Numbered from the stretch's first letter, positions 18,593 to 28,056 are shown. The stretch: DNA of 64,000 bases from Methylobacterium amylolyticum (GCF_030700245.1 NZ_JAUYZI010000006.1:62001-126000); one strand, 5' to 3'. Translations and numbers: made by a program. The notes: generated from the letters alone by a model not told the origin.

Positions 18593-18805
18593 TCACAGAG
18601 ACTTCGGCAGGCTGCCGCGGGCGGCGCAGCGCCAGCGCTCGACGTGCCAGTCGGGGTGGTCGCCCTGCCACTTGGCCAGCGTGCTCTGCGCGTTGCGCAG
18701 GCACACGAACGGGCTCGACGCCTCGTAGGACATCTGGATCCGCTCCTCGCGGCAGGTCGCGGGCTGGGCGATCAGGCAGACGGACAGGAGCAGCAGCATC
18801 GGCAT
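18593..18805 (-). CDS. Small exported protein with cysteines, unknown function
   Basis: 70 residues from the ATG giving MPMLLLLSVCLIAQ, a short signal-like helix. The rest has three more cysteines (PATCREE, FVCLRN, RWRCAARG). I recognise the general type, small secreted Cys proteins common in Methylobacterium and relatives, but no function. It lies between mxbD and fhcC on the same strand, 42 bases before the kinase start. Confidence 0.55.
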   Translation of the reverse strand: MPMLLLLSVCLIAQPATCREERIQMSYEASSPFVCLRNAQSTLAKWQGDHPDWHVERWRCAARGSLPKSL

Positions 18806-18904
18806 CGACCCCGGGCGTTCCTCGATGCGCCGGCCGTCTCCGCGGGCCGGTCGCGGGTTCAGCTTACGACGCGCCGGGATCGCCTGCCTAGATGTCGTTG
18901 AAGA

Positions 18905-18953
18905 CGCACGATGTTCTCGCAAAAAACCGGATTCCGCTGTCCCGCATCGTGCG
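18905..18953. terminator. Inverted repeat after fhcC
   Basis: CGCACGATG (18905-18913) pairs with CATCGTGCG (18945-18953) around a 31-base loop that contains a six-base homopolymer (TTTTTT on the fhc strand). It lies just after the fhcC stop and is a plausible end of the fhc transcript, but the loop is long for a classical terminator. Confidence 0.4.
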
Positions 18954-18959
18954 CGGGCG

Positions 18960-19754
18960 TCAGGCGGCCACCCAGATCTCGCCCTTGGCGATCGTCGCGA
19001 GGTCGCCGGAATAGCGCCGCAGCGGCCGCTCCAGCAGCGCGGCGTGCTCGGCGCTCAAGACCCGCAGGTGCCGGGCGAGCAGGCGCAGGTAGACGAGGTC
19101 GTGCGCGCCGGTCTCCACGAAGGTCGGCGACAGCCGCCCGTGCCGGCCGACCAGCAGCGTGCCGCGGCGCATGCCGTAGCCGGCGTCGTCGCCGACTTCG
19201 AGGGCGGCGAGCGTCCCGGCGATCATCCGCGCGCCGGCATAGACGCCCGCCCGGCCGACGACGAGGGTGCCGCGGCGCATGCGGTCGCCGCAATGGGCCC
19301 CGGCCGCGCCGCGCACGATCAGCGTTGCGCCGTCGAGGCCGGCCCTGGCCGCGTAGACCGCGCCGCCGGCATGGTCGCCCGCATCGCCCTCGATCGTGAT
19401 CACCCCGCCGGTGGCGCCCGCGCCGGCATAGGGCCCGGCATGGCCGGTCACGGTGATCGTGCCGCCGGCCATGCCCTCGCCGAGCCGCTGGCCGACATCG
19501 CCCGCGACGCGGATCTCGCCCTCCGAGAGCGCGGCGCCGACCCGGTCGAGGCGCTCAAGGCCGCCCTCGATCGTCAGCGTGTCCGAGCCGTCGAGGGCGA
19601 CGGAGAAGCACTCGCCGAGGGAAACGCCGCGGCGGCTGGTGCCCACAGGCAGGCGCTCGGCCTCGGCTTTCGAGAGCCGGCTCAGCGCCAGGGGATTGAT
19701 GGTCAGGAAGTCGAGGCGCTCGGGGGGCGCCTGCCGCAGGGTGAGGGTGCTCAC
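18960..19754 (-). CDS. fhcC: Formyltransferase/hydrolase complex subunit C (FwdC-like)
   Basis: 264 residues, GTG start four bases after the fhcD stop. Like FwdC and the C-terminal domain of glutamate synthase, it is a right-handed parallel beta-helix of G-x-x-G-x-x-x repeats, seen from about residue 70 to 215 (GEGMAGGTITVTGHAG, YAGAGATGGVITIEG, GDRMRRGTLVVG). It is a structural part of the Fhc complex, which converts formyl-H4MPT to formate via methanofuran. Last gene of fhcB-A-D-C. Confidence 0.95.
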   Translation of the reverse strand: MSTLTLRQAPPERLDFLTINPLALSRLSKAEAERLPVGTSRRGVSLGECFSVALDGSDTLTIEGGLERLDRVGAALSEGEIRVAGDVGQRLGEGMAGGTITVTGHAGPYAGAGATGGVITIEGDAGDHAGGAVYAARAGLDGATLIVRGAAGAHCGDRMRRGTLVVGRAGVYAGARMIAGTLAALEVGDDAGYGMRRGTLLVGRHGRLSPTFVETGAHDLVYLRLLARHLRVLSAEHAALLERPLRRYSGDLATIAKGEIWVAA

Positions 19755-19758
19755 GGGC

Positions 19759-20703
19759 TCAGGCCTCCGCGCCGCCATCCCGCGCGATCAGGTCGCGCAG
19801 GTGGTAGTGGTGGCGGCCGAGATTGCCGCCGTAATTGCCCGCGGTGACGGCGATCAGCCCGTGCCGGCCGCCGATCTCGGTGGCCGCGTGCAGGCCGGCA
19901 CGCATCGAGTCGGACACCCCCTGCGACGTCAGGGCGTCGATGACGATCTCCAGCACCACGCCGCACTCAGGCGGCAGGGCCGAACCGGCCCGGCCCTTGA
20001 GGGTCGGGCAGTAGGCGTCGTTGGTCGAGGCCATCATGCCCTTGGTGCGGCCGCCGACCTTCGAGCCGGAGCGGACGATGCCGCCCGGAAACGGCAGGAT
20101 CGCGCCGGGCACGGCGGCGGCGGCCTCGACGGCGACCTCGGCGACCCGCAGGGTCTCCGCGTGGGTGCGGCCGAGGAACAGCAGGTTGCCGCCGCCGACC
20201 GCGCCCTCGACGGCGCGGACCGAATCCTCACACAGGAACTCGCCGTCCATGACCGGGATGCGCCAGTAGCGCCGCTCCCGGCCGGTCGCGTCGGGCATCC
20301 GCTTGGCGACCGCGAAGCCGTCGCCGAAGTAGCGGATCGCGCCGCCGAGCTTGATCTTGTTCGGCCCGTCGACGCCCGCGTAGCAGGCGGTGCCGGGGCA
20401 GGTGAGGATGCACTGCCCCACCCGCTTGACCAGTTGGTCCTTCAGCCCGTTCGGCTCGAAACCGAACAGGAGGATGCGCACGCCCGGCCGCCCGTCCGGG
20501 GTCTCGTCGGGGGACAGCACCGCGTCGATGCCGGCCTCGGCGCCGCAGCCGATCACCGAGGTGGCGAAGCCGGTCATCGTCGTGGCGGCGATCATCGCCC
20601 ACTTGGCCGTGTCGTTGGTGACGACGATCGCGGTGCCGGCGACGTCGAACGCCTCGGCGAAGGTGTCGATGACGCGGATGCCGTTGAGGGTGAGGTCAGA
20701 CAT
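19759..20703 (-). CDS. fhcD: Formylmethanofuran:tetrahydromethanopterin formyltransferase
   Basis: 314 residues. Homolog of archaeal Ftr; in the Fhc complex it moves the formyl group from H4MPT to methanofuran. Typical segments: GIRVIDTFAEAFD at the N-terminus, GCGAEAGID, CILTCPGTACYAG, RSGSKVGGRTKGMMASTND and the glycine-rich C-terminal TAGNYGGNLGRHHYHL. Cytosolic. Second-last gene of the operon. Confidence 0.97.
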   Translation of the reverse strand: MSDLTLNGIRVIDTFAEAFDVAGTAIVVTNDTAKWAMIAATTMTGFATSVIGCGAEAGIDAVLSPDETPDGRPGVRILLFGFEPNGLKDQLVKRVGQCILTCPGTACYAGVDGPNKIKLGGAIRYFGDGFAVAKRMPDATGRERRYWRIPVMDGEFLCEDSVRAVEGAVGGGNLLFLGRTHAETLRVAEVAVEAAAAVPGAILPFPGGIVRSGSKVGGRTKGMMASTNDAYCPTLKGRAGSALPPECGVVLEIVIDALTSQGVSDSMRAGLHAATEIGGRHGLIAVTAGNYGGNLGRHHYHLRDLIARDGGAEA

Positions 20704-20718
20704 TCTGGTGCGATCCCC

Positions 20719-22344
20719 TCACGCCCGGCACGCCACGGCCTCGAAGGCAGGCCCCTCGAAGGCCGCGTCCGGCACCGCGAAGCTGTCGAGCCCGGCGCCG
20801 AACCGGTCGGTCAGGTAGGCGTCCGTGCGCCGGGCCATGCCCGTGTCGGCCTCGACCGCGAGCGACAGGGTGCGGCCGGCGCGCCACTCCACGACCTCGC
20901 CGTCCTCGACGATCGGGGTGCCGTCCTTGAGCACGAGCTTGGCCGCGGTGAACATCGCCGTGCGGTCCGGGTCGTCGCGGTAGACGGCGACGTCAGCCCG
21001 CGCGCCGGGGCGCAGGTGGCCGCGGTCGGTGAGCCCGAGCAGCCGCGCCGGTCCCGAGCGGGTGAGCTGGGCGATCTCGGAGAGGGTGTATTCCCGCTCG
21101 ATCCCCGGCAGCCCCGAGCGCTCGCCGACGACGGCCGGCAGGGTCGCGATCTCGCGGGCGCGCTCCTCGCGGTCCATCAGCAGGTGGATGATGCGCGGGT
21201 ACTGGGTGAACGGGCCGCCGTTCGGGTGGTCGGTGGTGAGGATGGTGCGCTCGGGATCGGTCGAGAGCAGCATGATCTCCAGGCCGATCGCCCATTGCAG
21301 CGAGCTGGTGGGCCCGCGCGGCCGGTAGAGGAACGGCACCACGCCGCCGCCCTCGGCGTCGCCGGCGTTGATGGCCCACTTCTTCGGCTTAGCGCCCTTG
21401 CGGCCGGCGAACTGGCGCAGGATGTCGAGGGACACGGTCACCGTCTGGCCGAACACGACCTGGCCGATGTCGAGGGTGGCGTTCGGGTTGTCGGCGATGC
21501 ACCGGGCGATCCGCTCGGCGGCCGAGCGGAAGCCGCCGCCCTCGTCCGCGCCGTAGGCGTAGAACTGGGCGTGGGCGAAGTGGATGCGCCGCCCCTCCGC
21601 CGCGTCGAGGGTCGCGGCGAAGGAATCGTCGGCGCCCGGCAGCCCGAGGTTGTTGCAGTGGACGTGCAGCGGGTGCGGCACGCCGATCTCCTCGACCGCG
21701 TCGAGGAGCGCGCCCATGATCGCCCGGGTGGTGAGGCCGTAGCAGGGGATCTCCTCGTCGAGCGACAGCTTCAGCGCCCCGTCCTTGAAGGCGGAGGCGC
21801 CGCCGGCGTTGATGCACTTCACCCCGAGGCCGCGGGAGGTGGCGACGTTGAGGGCGACGAGGTCGCGCACCGCCGCCGCGCCCTGGCGCTCGCGCAGGAG
21901 TTGCAGCAGGTGGTCGTCGTTGCCCATCACCGTGAGCGCGCCGCGGTCGAGCAGCGGGATGTCGGCGAGTTCGAGTTGGGTGGCGAGCGCGTGGGTCGGC
22001 GGCATCGCCGGCTCGACCGCGGTGGTGTAGCCCATCCGCGCGTAGGTGGCGCCGATCCAGGCGGCGGCACCGCCCGCGTGGGCGAACGGGTGGCCCTCGG
22101 GCGCCGCCTCGCTGACGTAGAGGTCGGGCAGGAGCAGCCGCGAGGTCACGACGTTGCCGCCCGCGATGTGCGAGTGCACCTCGACGCCGCCGGCCATCAC
22201 CACGCAGCCCGCCGCGTCCACGACCCGGTCGGGCTCGCGGCCCGGCGGGGCGACGACGCGCCCGTCCTCGATCCACAGGTCGCCGACGGCGTCGCGGCCG
22301 GCCGTCGGATCGACGACGCGCCCGCCCCGGATCACGCTCAGCAT
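20719..22344 (-). CDS. fhcA: Formylmethanofuran dehydrogenase subunit A-like hydrolase
   Basis: 541 residues, amidohydrolase fold as in FwdA. Metal ligands His57-x-His59 (VEVHSHIAGG), further metal-site residues LHVHCNNLG and the conserved DHPNGGPFTQYP. It hydrolyses formyl-methanofuran to formate in the Fhc complex; unlike archaeal Fwd, the bacterial complex does not need tungsten or molybdenum redox chemistry. The start overlaps the fhcB stop by seven bases. Confidence 0.96.
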   Translation of the reverse strand: MLSVIRGGRVVDPTAGRDAVGDLWIEDGRVVAPPGREPDRVVDAAGCVVMAGGVEVHSHIAGGNVVTSRLLLPDLYVSEAAPEGHPFAHAGGAAAWIGATYARMGYTTAVEPAMPPTHALATQLELADIPLLDRGALTVMGNDDHLLQLLRERQGAAAVRDLVALNVATSRGLGVKCINAGGASAFKDGALKLSLDEEIPCYGLTTRAIMGALLDAVEEIGVPHPLHVHCNNLGLPGADDSFAATLDAAEGRRIHFAHAQFYAYGADEGGGFRSAAERIARCIADNPNATLDIGQVVFGQTVTVSLDILRQFAGRKGAKPKKWAINAGDAEGGGVVPFLYRPRGPTSSLQWAIGLEIMLLSTDPERTILTTDHPNGGPFTQYPRIIHLLMDREERAREIATLPAVVGERSGLPGIEREYTLSEIAQLTRSGPARLLGLTDRGHLRPGARADVAVYRDDPDRTAMFTAAKLVLKDGTPIVEDGEVVEWRAGRTLSLAVEADTGMARRTDAYLTDRFGAGLDSFAVPDAAFEGPAFEAVACRA

Positions 22345-23399
22345 GCGGGGACACTCCTCGACGCGGCGAGACGCTCGCCCAGGCGGGCCAGCACCGAGGC
22401 CGCGGACGGCAGGTCGGCCGGCCCGGAGGCGGGCCGGTAGGTGAGGGCGGCGCGGGCCTCGTGCCACAGCACGCCGCCGAGGTCGCGGCCGGGCCGGCCC
22501 ACCTGGATGACGACCTGCGCGGCGTCGGCCGCGGGCTCGCCGAGCAGCGCCACCGAGGGCACCCGCGCGAGCCAGCCCGGCGCCGCCACCGGCACCGAGG
22601 CGAGCCACAGGGCGGCGTCGGCCTCGCCGGATTCCGCCTGCCGCGCGGCGTCGAACCGCCAGGGGTCGTGCTCCGGCACGCGGCGGCCGAAGCCGACCCG
22701 GGGCGCCTGCCCCGTGGTCCAGGCCGAGACCGGCACCACGGCGCGGTCCTGGCCGGGACCGGACAGGGCGAGCGCGAAGGCGCGGGTCGCGTCGTTCAGG
22801 TCGATCGCCAGACCCTGGAGCATCTCGACGCCGGGGGCGCCGAGTTCGGCGGGATCGTAGAGCAGGGCGACGTAGCGCCCGGCCGCGAGGCGGGCGGCGA
22901 GGTCGGCGACGGCAGAGGCCCCGGCGAGATGGCCGCGGACATGGGCGCGCAGCAGCGCCAGCGCCTGGGGCAGCCCCTGGTCGGCGGGGCAGGCGAGGGC
23001 GGCCCCGGATGCCGCGCCGCCCAGCGCCAGCAGGGTGCGGTCCGCCGCCGCGGCGCGCCCACGGACAGGTTTGGTGCCGGCGAGGCGCTTCAGCAGCGGG
23101 TCGCGCCAGGGCGTCTCGCCGACCACGAGCACCGCGTCGGCGCGGCCGACCGTCTCGGCCGGCGTGGTGGTCAGCGCGCCGGCGCGGCTCAGCGCGCCGA
23201 GTTCGGCGTAGGTCCCGGCGGCGCCCGCCGTGTCGACCGAGGCGCCGATGCGGCCGGCGAGGTCGTAGGCCGCGCGGATCGCCGCGACCTCGGCGCTGAG
23301 GCCGGCGATCACCGGCGCCCGCGCGGCGGCGAGCAGCGCGGCGGCGGCGGCGATGGCGGTGTCCGCGTCGGTCGCGTCACCCTTCACCCAGGCTGGCAT
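22338..23399 (-). CDS. fhcB: Formyltransferase/hydrolase complex subunit B
   Basis: 353 residues, first gene of fhcBADC. It corresponds to the catalytic FwdB of archaea but is short and lacks the cysteine-rich iron-sulfur and molybdopterin-ligand motifs, as expected for the bacterial complex. Recognisable parts: APVIAGLSAEVAAIRAAYDLA, DAVLVVGETPWRDP and VVIQVGRPGRDLGGVLWHEAR. The start MPAWVKGD is chosen because sequence upstream is non-coding in character and shared with the divergent promoter. Confidence 0.93.
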   Translation of the reverse strand: MPAWVKGDATDADTAIAAAAALLAAARAPVIAGLSAEVAAIRAAYDLAGRIGASVDTAGAAGTYAELGALSRAGALTTTPAETVGRADAVLVVGETPWRDPLLKRLAGTKPVRGRAAAADRTLLALGGAASGAALACPADQGLPQALALLRAHVRGHLAGASAVADLAARLAAGRYVALLYDPAELGAPGVEMLQGLAIDLNDATRAFALALSGPGQDRAVVPVSAWTTGQAPRVGFGRRVPEHDPWRFDAARQAESGEADAALWLASVPVAAPGWLARVPSVALLGEPAADAAQVVIQVGRPGRDLGGVLWHEARAALTYRPASGPADLPSAASVLARLGERLAASRSVPAC

Positions 23400-23740
23400 G
23401 CTCCCTCGCTCGAAGGTTTCTCGGCCTCTCTCGGAGCGGGCGACGGCCGTAAGACCGGGCGGAGCGGGTGGCCCCGCATCGGGGGTCCCGCCGGAACGGA
23501 ATGGCCTGACCGCCGGGCGGACCCGGGCGGGCGGCAAACTCGGCGCGCCGTCGCGCGCCAAGGTTTGCCTTCATCCGGCCGCCCCGGCAAGGCCCCCGCA
23601 CCGCTGAACCCGCGACTCTCCCGATCCAATGCCTACGGGGGCAACCGGCGCGGCTCCGACCGGTTGCCCCATCAGCAACTCCCATGTGAGAAGCGCGCCG
23701 TGCAGGCAACGGTTCGAAGCGGCGCGGCGGCGCCCGGAGG
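23400..23740. promoter_or_regulatory. Divergent promoter region between fhcB and mptG, with an 11-bp inverted repeat
   Basis: 341 bp with no gene. GGGGCAACCGG (23638-23648) and CCGGTTGCCCC (23660-23670) form a perfect 11-bp inverted repeat with an 11-base loop, 70 bases before the mptG start. It could be an operator shared by both directions or a leader hairpin of the mptG transcript. No other clear signals were seen. Confidence 0.5.
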
Positions 23741-24727
23741 ATGGGGATCGTCGTGACCGAGGCCCCCGACCGGAGCGAGGCGCGGACGGTGCGGGTGGAG
23801 GCGCCGGCGCGCCTGCATTTCGGCTTCCTCGACCTGCACGGCGGCCTCGGCCGGCGGTTCGGCAGCATCGGGCTCGCCATCGATGCGCCGGCCCTGGCGC
23901 TCACCGCCGCCCCCGCCGCCGACCTGTCGGTCGAAGGGCCGGAGGCGGAGCGCGTCCGCCGCTACGCGCAGGCCGCGGCCGCCCATCTCGGGATCGGGAC
24001 GGGGGCGGCGATCCGGGTGGAGCGGACGATCCCGGCGCATGCCGGCTTCGGCTCGGGCACGCAACTGGCGCTGGCGACCGCCGCGGCGCTCGCGCGGCTG
24101 AGCCGGAAGACCTTCGCGGCGGCGGCGTTCTCGGACGCGCTCGATCGCGGCAACCGCTCGGGGGTGGGCCTGAGCGCCTTCACCGAGGGCGGCCTGATCG
24201 TCGACGGCGGGCGGGGCCCGGACGGCGGGCCGCCGCCGGTGATCGCCCGGCTGCCCTACCCGGAGGACTGGCGGATCGTCCTGATGCTCGACGAAAGCAT
24301 GGCCGGGGTCCACGGCACCCGCGAGGTCGAGGCCTTTCGCGATCTGCCGCGCTTCCCCGAGGCGCAGGCGGCGGCGATCTGCCGGATCGCCCTGATGCAG
24401 GTGCTGCCCGCCTGCGCCACCGCCGAGCCCGAGGGGTTCGGCGCCGGCATCACCGCGATCCAGCGCCTGATCGGCGACCATTTCGCCCCCCATCAGGGCG
24501 GGCGCTACGCGAGCCCGGCGGTGGCCGCCGCCCTGGAGCAGGCCGCCGCGCAGGGGGTGCGGGGCTACGGCCAGAGTTCCTGGGGGCCGACCGGCTTCGC
24601 GCTGATGCCCTCGGACGGAGAGGCGCGGGCGCTCGTCGTCGGCCTCGACCGGGGCGGGCCGCTGCGGTTCCTGATCGCCCGCGGACGCAACCAGGGCGCG
24701 ACCGTCTCCGGGCCGGACTGCGCCTGA
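23741..24727 (+). CDS. mptG: Beta-ribofuranosylaminobenzene 5'-phosphate synthase
   Basis: 328 residues, GHMP-kinase superfamily. It catalyses the first committed step of (dephospho)tetrahydromethanopterin synthesis from p-aminobenzoate and phosphoribosyl pyrophosphate. Key segments: VEAPARLHFGFLDLHGG at the N-terminus, PAHAGFGSGTQLALA (glycine-rich nucleotide loop), GNRSGVGLSAFTEGG and YGQSSWGPTGFAL near the C-terminus. First gene of the rightward H4MPT block. The start ATGGGG could be replaced by the in-frame GTG (GTGACCGAGG) 12 bases later. Confidence 0.93.
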   Translation: MGIVVTEAPDRSEARTVRVEAPARLHFGFLDLHGGLGRRFGSIGLAIDAPALALTAAPAADLSVEGPEAERVRRYAQAAAAHLGIGTGAAIRVERTIPAHAGFGSGTQLALATAAALARLSRKTFAAAAFSDALDRGNRSGVGLSAFTEGGLIVDGGRGPDGGPPPVIARLPYPEDWRIVLMLDESMAGVHGTREVEAFRDLPRFPEAQAAAICRIALMQVLPACATAEPEGFGAGITAIQRLIGDHFAPHQGGRYASPAVAAALEQAAAQGVRGYGQSSWGPTGFALMPSDGEARALVVGLDRGGPLRFLIARGRNQGATVSGPDCA

Positions 24728-24834
24728 CGCGGGTGGCCCCGGACGCGGCGGAGACTTGACCGCGGCCGGCCGGGTTGTCTTTGACGGGGGACGCCGGCCG
24801 GGACGGTTCGGCAAACGTAAAGAGGTCGCAACGC

Positions 24835-25728
24835 ATGGCCCGCTCGATCCTGCACATGCTGACGCCGCTGCGGCACATGAGCCCGTTCGACGTGAACATG
24901 GCGGTGGATGCCGGCTTCGAGACCGTCGTCACCTACACGGGCGTCGATCTCGCCGACGTCGTGTCGCTGACCCAGGACTCGATCTTCTCCCGCTCGCCCG
25001 CCGACGGCACCCGCACCGGCATCTTCATCGGCGGCAAGAACGCCGAGGACGCCCTCGACATGGTGGACCGCGCCAAGAAGGCGTTCGTGCCTCCCTTCGC
25101 CAACCACCTCTTCGCCGACCCGGCCGGCTCGTTCACCACCGGCGCGGCGATGGTGGCGCAGGTGGCCCGGGCGCTCCGGCAGCGGTTTCAGACCGACCTG
25201 AAGGGCAAGCGCATCGTGATCTTCGGCGGCGCCGGCGTCGTCGCCTACGTGGCGGCGGTGATCGGCGCGCTGGAGGGGGCGCAGTCGGTGCTCGTCGGCC
25301 ACGACGGCGAGGAGCGGGTCTCCAAGATCGCCTTCACCATGAAGTGGCGCTTCGGGATCGAGGTCGGCGCGGTCGACGGCACCGCGCCCGCCGACCGGCG
25401 CGCGGCGATCCGGGACGCGGACGTGATCCTCTCGGCCGGCCCCGCCGGCATCCCGATCCTCTCCGCCGAGGATCTGGGCTCCGCCCCGAAGCTCATGGTC
25501 GCCTCCGACGTCAACGCCGTGCCGCCGGCCGGCATCGCGGGCATCGACGTCAACGCCGTCGACGTGGCGCTGCCCGGCGGGCGCGGCATCGGCATCGGCG
25601 CGCTCGCGGTCGGCAACGTGAAGTACCAGACCCAGCAGCGGCTGTTCCGGCGGATGCTCGACTCCGAGACGCCGCTCTGCCTCGACTTCCGCGACGCCTA
25701 CCGGCTCGCCGTCGAGATCGCCGGCTGA
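24835..25728 (+). CDS. mtdB: NAD(P)-dependent methylene-tetrahydromethanopterin dehydrogenase
   Basis: 297 residues, the length of M. extorquens MtdB. It oxidises methylene-H4MPT to methenyl-H4MPT in the cytosol. The N-terminus RSILHMLTPLRHMSPFDVNMA is MtdB-like rather than MtdA-like. The Rossmann motif VIFGGAGVVAYVAA sits near residue 130, and the C-terminal part has SAGPAGIPIL and GNVKYQTQQRLF. The start is set by that N-terminus. A GC-rich leader of about 100 bases separates it from mptG. Confidence 0.96.
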   Translation: MARSILHMLTPLRHMSPFDVNMAVDAGFETVVTYTGVDLADVVSLTQDSIFSRSPADGTRTGIFIGGKNAEDALDMVDRAKKAFVPPFANHLFADPAGSFTTGAAMVAQVARALRQRFQTDLKGKRIVIFGGAGVVAYVAAVIGALEGAQSVLVGHDGEERVSKIAFTMKWRFGIEVGAVDGTAPADRRAAIRDADVILSAGPAGIPILSAEDLGSAPKLMVASDVNAVPPAGIAGIDVNAVDVALPGGRGIGIGALAVGNVKYQTQQRLFRRMLDSETPLCLDFRDAYRLAVEIAG

Positions 25729-25757
25729 GCCCAGGGCCAGCTCGGCGGAGGGCCCGC

Positions 25758-26891
25758 GTGGCGGAGACGGTGCTGATCGCGGCCCAGTCCGGCCGCGCCC
25801 TGGCCGAGGCGGCGCGGCGCGCAGGGCTCGCGCCCCGCGTCGCCGACCTGTTCGGCGACAGCGACACCCTGGAGCTGGCCGACGCCTACCGGCCGCTGCC
25901 CGGACGGCTCGGCGCGGGGCTCGCGGCGGACGCGGTGCTCGCCGCCCTCGACGCGCTGGTGGACGGCGCCGGCCGCTGCCTCGGCCTCGTGCTCGGCAGC
26001 GGCTTCGAGGACGCGCCCACGCTCGTCGCCGCGATCGGCGCGCGCCACCGGCTGATCGGAGCGGGCCCCGAGACGATCGCCGCGCTGAAGGATCCCCTGG
26101 CGTTCGCCGCGCTCTGCGCCCGGCTCGGCGTGCCGCACCCGGCCGTCTCCGTTGGACCGGTGCCGGATCCGGAGAACTGGCTCCTCAAGCGGGCCGGCGG
26201 CAGCGGCGGCGGCCATATCCGCGCCGCGGGGCGGGGGCAGGCGCCGCCGGGACATTACTTACAGGCGCGCGCCCCGGGCCGGCCCTGCGCCCTGAACTTC
26301 CTGGCCGAGCGGAACGGCATTCGGCCGCTGGCGCTCACCGAGCAGTGGTGCGCGCCCTCGCCGATCCGTCCGTTCCGCTACGGCGGCGCGCTGGCCCCGA
26401 CCGCCGCCGAGCCCCCGGCGCTGCCGGCCGCGATCACGGCCGCGATCGTGGAAGCCGCGGAAAAGATCGCCGCGGCGACGGGCCTGCGGGGTCTCGCGAG
26501 CGCCGATGTCCTGGCCGACGACGCCGGCTGGCGGCTCACGGAGATCAATCCCCGCCCCGGCGCCACCCTCGACGTGCTCGACCGGCGCGGGGCGCCGCTC
26601 TTCGCCGCCCACGTCGCGGCCTGCCTCGGCGGGACGCCGGAGATCGGGGCGGCGCCGGTGGATGCGGCGGCCTCACGGATCTGTTACGCGGGCGGCGACC
26701 ACGCGCCCGTCCCGGCGCTCGCGTGGCCGGACTACGCCCGCGACCGCCCGCGCCCCGGCTCGACGGTGCGGCGGGACGCCCCGCTCTGCACGGTGCTCGC
26801 CACCGGCAAGGACGGGGGCGCCGCGCGCGCCGCCCTCGATGACCGCACGGCCCGGCTCGAAGCCGCGCTCGCCCGCGCCACAGCTCACTGA
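25758..26891 (+). CDS. ATP-grasp protein of the H4MPT gene cluster
   Basis: 377 residues from a GTG with a good GGCGGAGGG site upstream. The central ATP-grasp ligase signatures are KDPLAFAALCARLGVP, a glycine-rich loop KRAGGSGGGHI near residue 143 and metal-binding TEINPRPGATLD near residue 263. The N-terminal 100 residues form a preATP-grasp domain (GLVLGSGFED). It sits between mtdB and mch. Such unassigned ATP-grasp genes in Methylobacterium H4MPT clusters (the orfY/orf17 type) are needed for C1 growth and are believed to act in H4MPT or methanofuran-analogue synthesis. The exact substrate is unknown. Confidence 0.85.
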   Translation: MAETVLIAAQSGRALAEAARRAGLAPRVADLFGDSDTLELADAYRPLPGRLGAGLAADAVLAALDALVDGAGRCLGLVLGSGFEDAPTLVAAIGARHRLIGAGPETIAALKDPLAFAALCARLGVPHPAVSVGPVPDPENWLLKRAGGSGGGHIRAAGRGQAPPGHYLQARAPGRPCALNFLAERNGIRPLALTEQWCAPSPIRPFRYGGALAPTAAEPPALPAAITAAIVEAAEKIAAATGLRGLASADVLADDAGWRLTEINPRPGATLDVLDRRGAPLFAAHVAACLGGTPEIGAAPVDAAASRICYAGGDHAPVPALAWPDYARDRPRPGSTVRRDAPLCTVLATGKDGGAARAALDDRTARLEAALARATAH

Positions 26892-26909
26892 CAAAGAGGA
26901 AGACGCCCC

Positions 26910-27899
26910 ATGACGAGCGCCCCGCCGACCGAGACCCGCGACTACCCGAGCGTCAACGCGCTCAGCGCCCCCCTGGTCGAGCGCCTCGTCGCCGACGCCG
27001 CCGCCCTGCGGCTCGCCGTCACCCAGGCCGAGGGCGGGGCGCGGATGGTCGATGCCGGCGCCAATACCCGGGGCTCGATCGAGGCGGGCCGGCGCATCGC
27101 CGAGATCTGCCTCGGCGGCCTCGGCACGGTGACGATCGCCCCGACCGGGCCGATCCCGACCTGGCCCTACACGGTCACGGTCCACGCGGCCGACCCCGTG
27201 CTCGCCTGCCTCGGCAGCCAGTATGCCGGCTGGAGCCTCGCCGACGAGACCGGCGATTCCGGCTTCTTCGCCCTGGGCTCCGGCCCCGGCCGGGCGGTGG
27301 CCGCGGTGGAGGATCTCTACGGCGAACTCGGCTACCGCGACACCGCCGCCCGCACGGCGCTGGTGCTGGAGGCGGCCGGCGGCCCGCCGGACAGCGTCGT
27401 CGCCAAGGTGGCGGAAGCCGCGGGGCTGCGGCCGGAGGACCTGACCTTCATCTACGCCCCGACCCAGAGCCTCGCCGGCGCCACGCAGGTGGTGGCCCGC
27501 GTGCTGGAGGTGGCGCTCCACAAGGCCCACACGGTCGGCTTCGACCTGCACGCGATCCTCGACGGGATCGGCTCGGCGCCGCTCTCGCCGCAGCACCCGG
27601 ACTTCATCAAGGCGATGGGCCGGACCAACGACGCAATCATCTACGGCGGCCGGGTGCAGCTCTTCGTCGATGCCGACGACGCCGACGCCAAGCAGCTCGC
27701 CGAGCAGCTCCCCTCCGCCACGTCGAGCGACCACGGCGCCCCCTTCGCCGAGATTTTCGCCCGGGTGAACGGCGACTTCTACAAGATCGACGGGGCGCTG
27801 TTCTCCCCAGCCGAGGCGATCGTCACCTCGGTGCGCACCGGCGCGACCTTCCGGGGCGGACGGCTGGAGCCGAGCCTCGTGGACGCGTCGTTCGCGTAG
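26910..27899 (+). CDS. mch: Methenyl-tetrahydromethanopterin cyclohydrolase
   Basis: 329 residues. It converts methenyl-H4MPT to 5-formyl-H4MPT, feeding the Fhc complex. Family features: [63 protein letters not shown] and [12 protein letters not shown]. Preceded by the ribosome-binding site AGAGGAAG. Coupled downstream of the ATP-grasp gene with an 18-base spacer. Confidence 0.97.
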   Translation: MTSAPPTETRDYPSVNALSAPLVERLVADAAALRLAVTQAEGGARMVDAGANTRGSIEAGRRIAEICLGGLGTVTIAPTGPIPTWPYTVTVHAADPVLACLGSQYAGWSLADETGDSGFFALGSGPGRAVAAVEDLYGELGYRDTAARTALVLEAAGGPPDSVVAKVAEAAGLRPEDLTFIYAPTQSLAGATQVVARVLEVALHKAHTVGFDLHAILDGIGSAPLSPQHPDFIKAMGRTNDAIIYGGRVQLFVDADDADAKQLAEQLPSATSSDHGAPFAEIFARVNGDFYKIDGALFSPAEAIVTSVRTGATFRGGRLEPSLVDASFA

Positions 27900-27944
27900 A
27901 GCCACGACGGCCAGACAGGGAAGACGGTCGAAACATCACGCGTT

Positions 27945-28040
27945 CCCCTCCCCGCAAGGGGGAGGAGAGGCGCGTCGGCGGACGAGGCGCCCGATCGACG
28001 ACGAGCAGCGTAGCCTTTGCGGGGAAGGACACCCCGCGCC
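27945..28040. repeat. GC-rich inverted repeats of the CCCCTCCCC-GGGGGAGG type
   Basis: CCCCTCCCCGC followed directly by AAGGGGGAGGA, then a second structure TTTGCGGGG...CCCCGC. Related sequence occurs at 36319-36510 and 44336-44372, so this is a dispersed intergenic repeat family. It lies between mch and the RimK-like gene and may weaken read-through. Confidence 0.6.
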
Positions 28041-28056
28041 GCTCCCAAAAAGCACC

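Noticed and set aside
19453-22440. A 995-codon plus-strand frame over the fhc genes
   Set aside because: Low-complexity Arg/Gly/Ala/Val-rich translation opposite fhcC, fhcD and fhcA, which are clearly real.
23638-23670. Known riboswitch class
   Set aside because: Only a single hairpin is present; no conserved aptamer core could be recognised.
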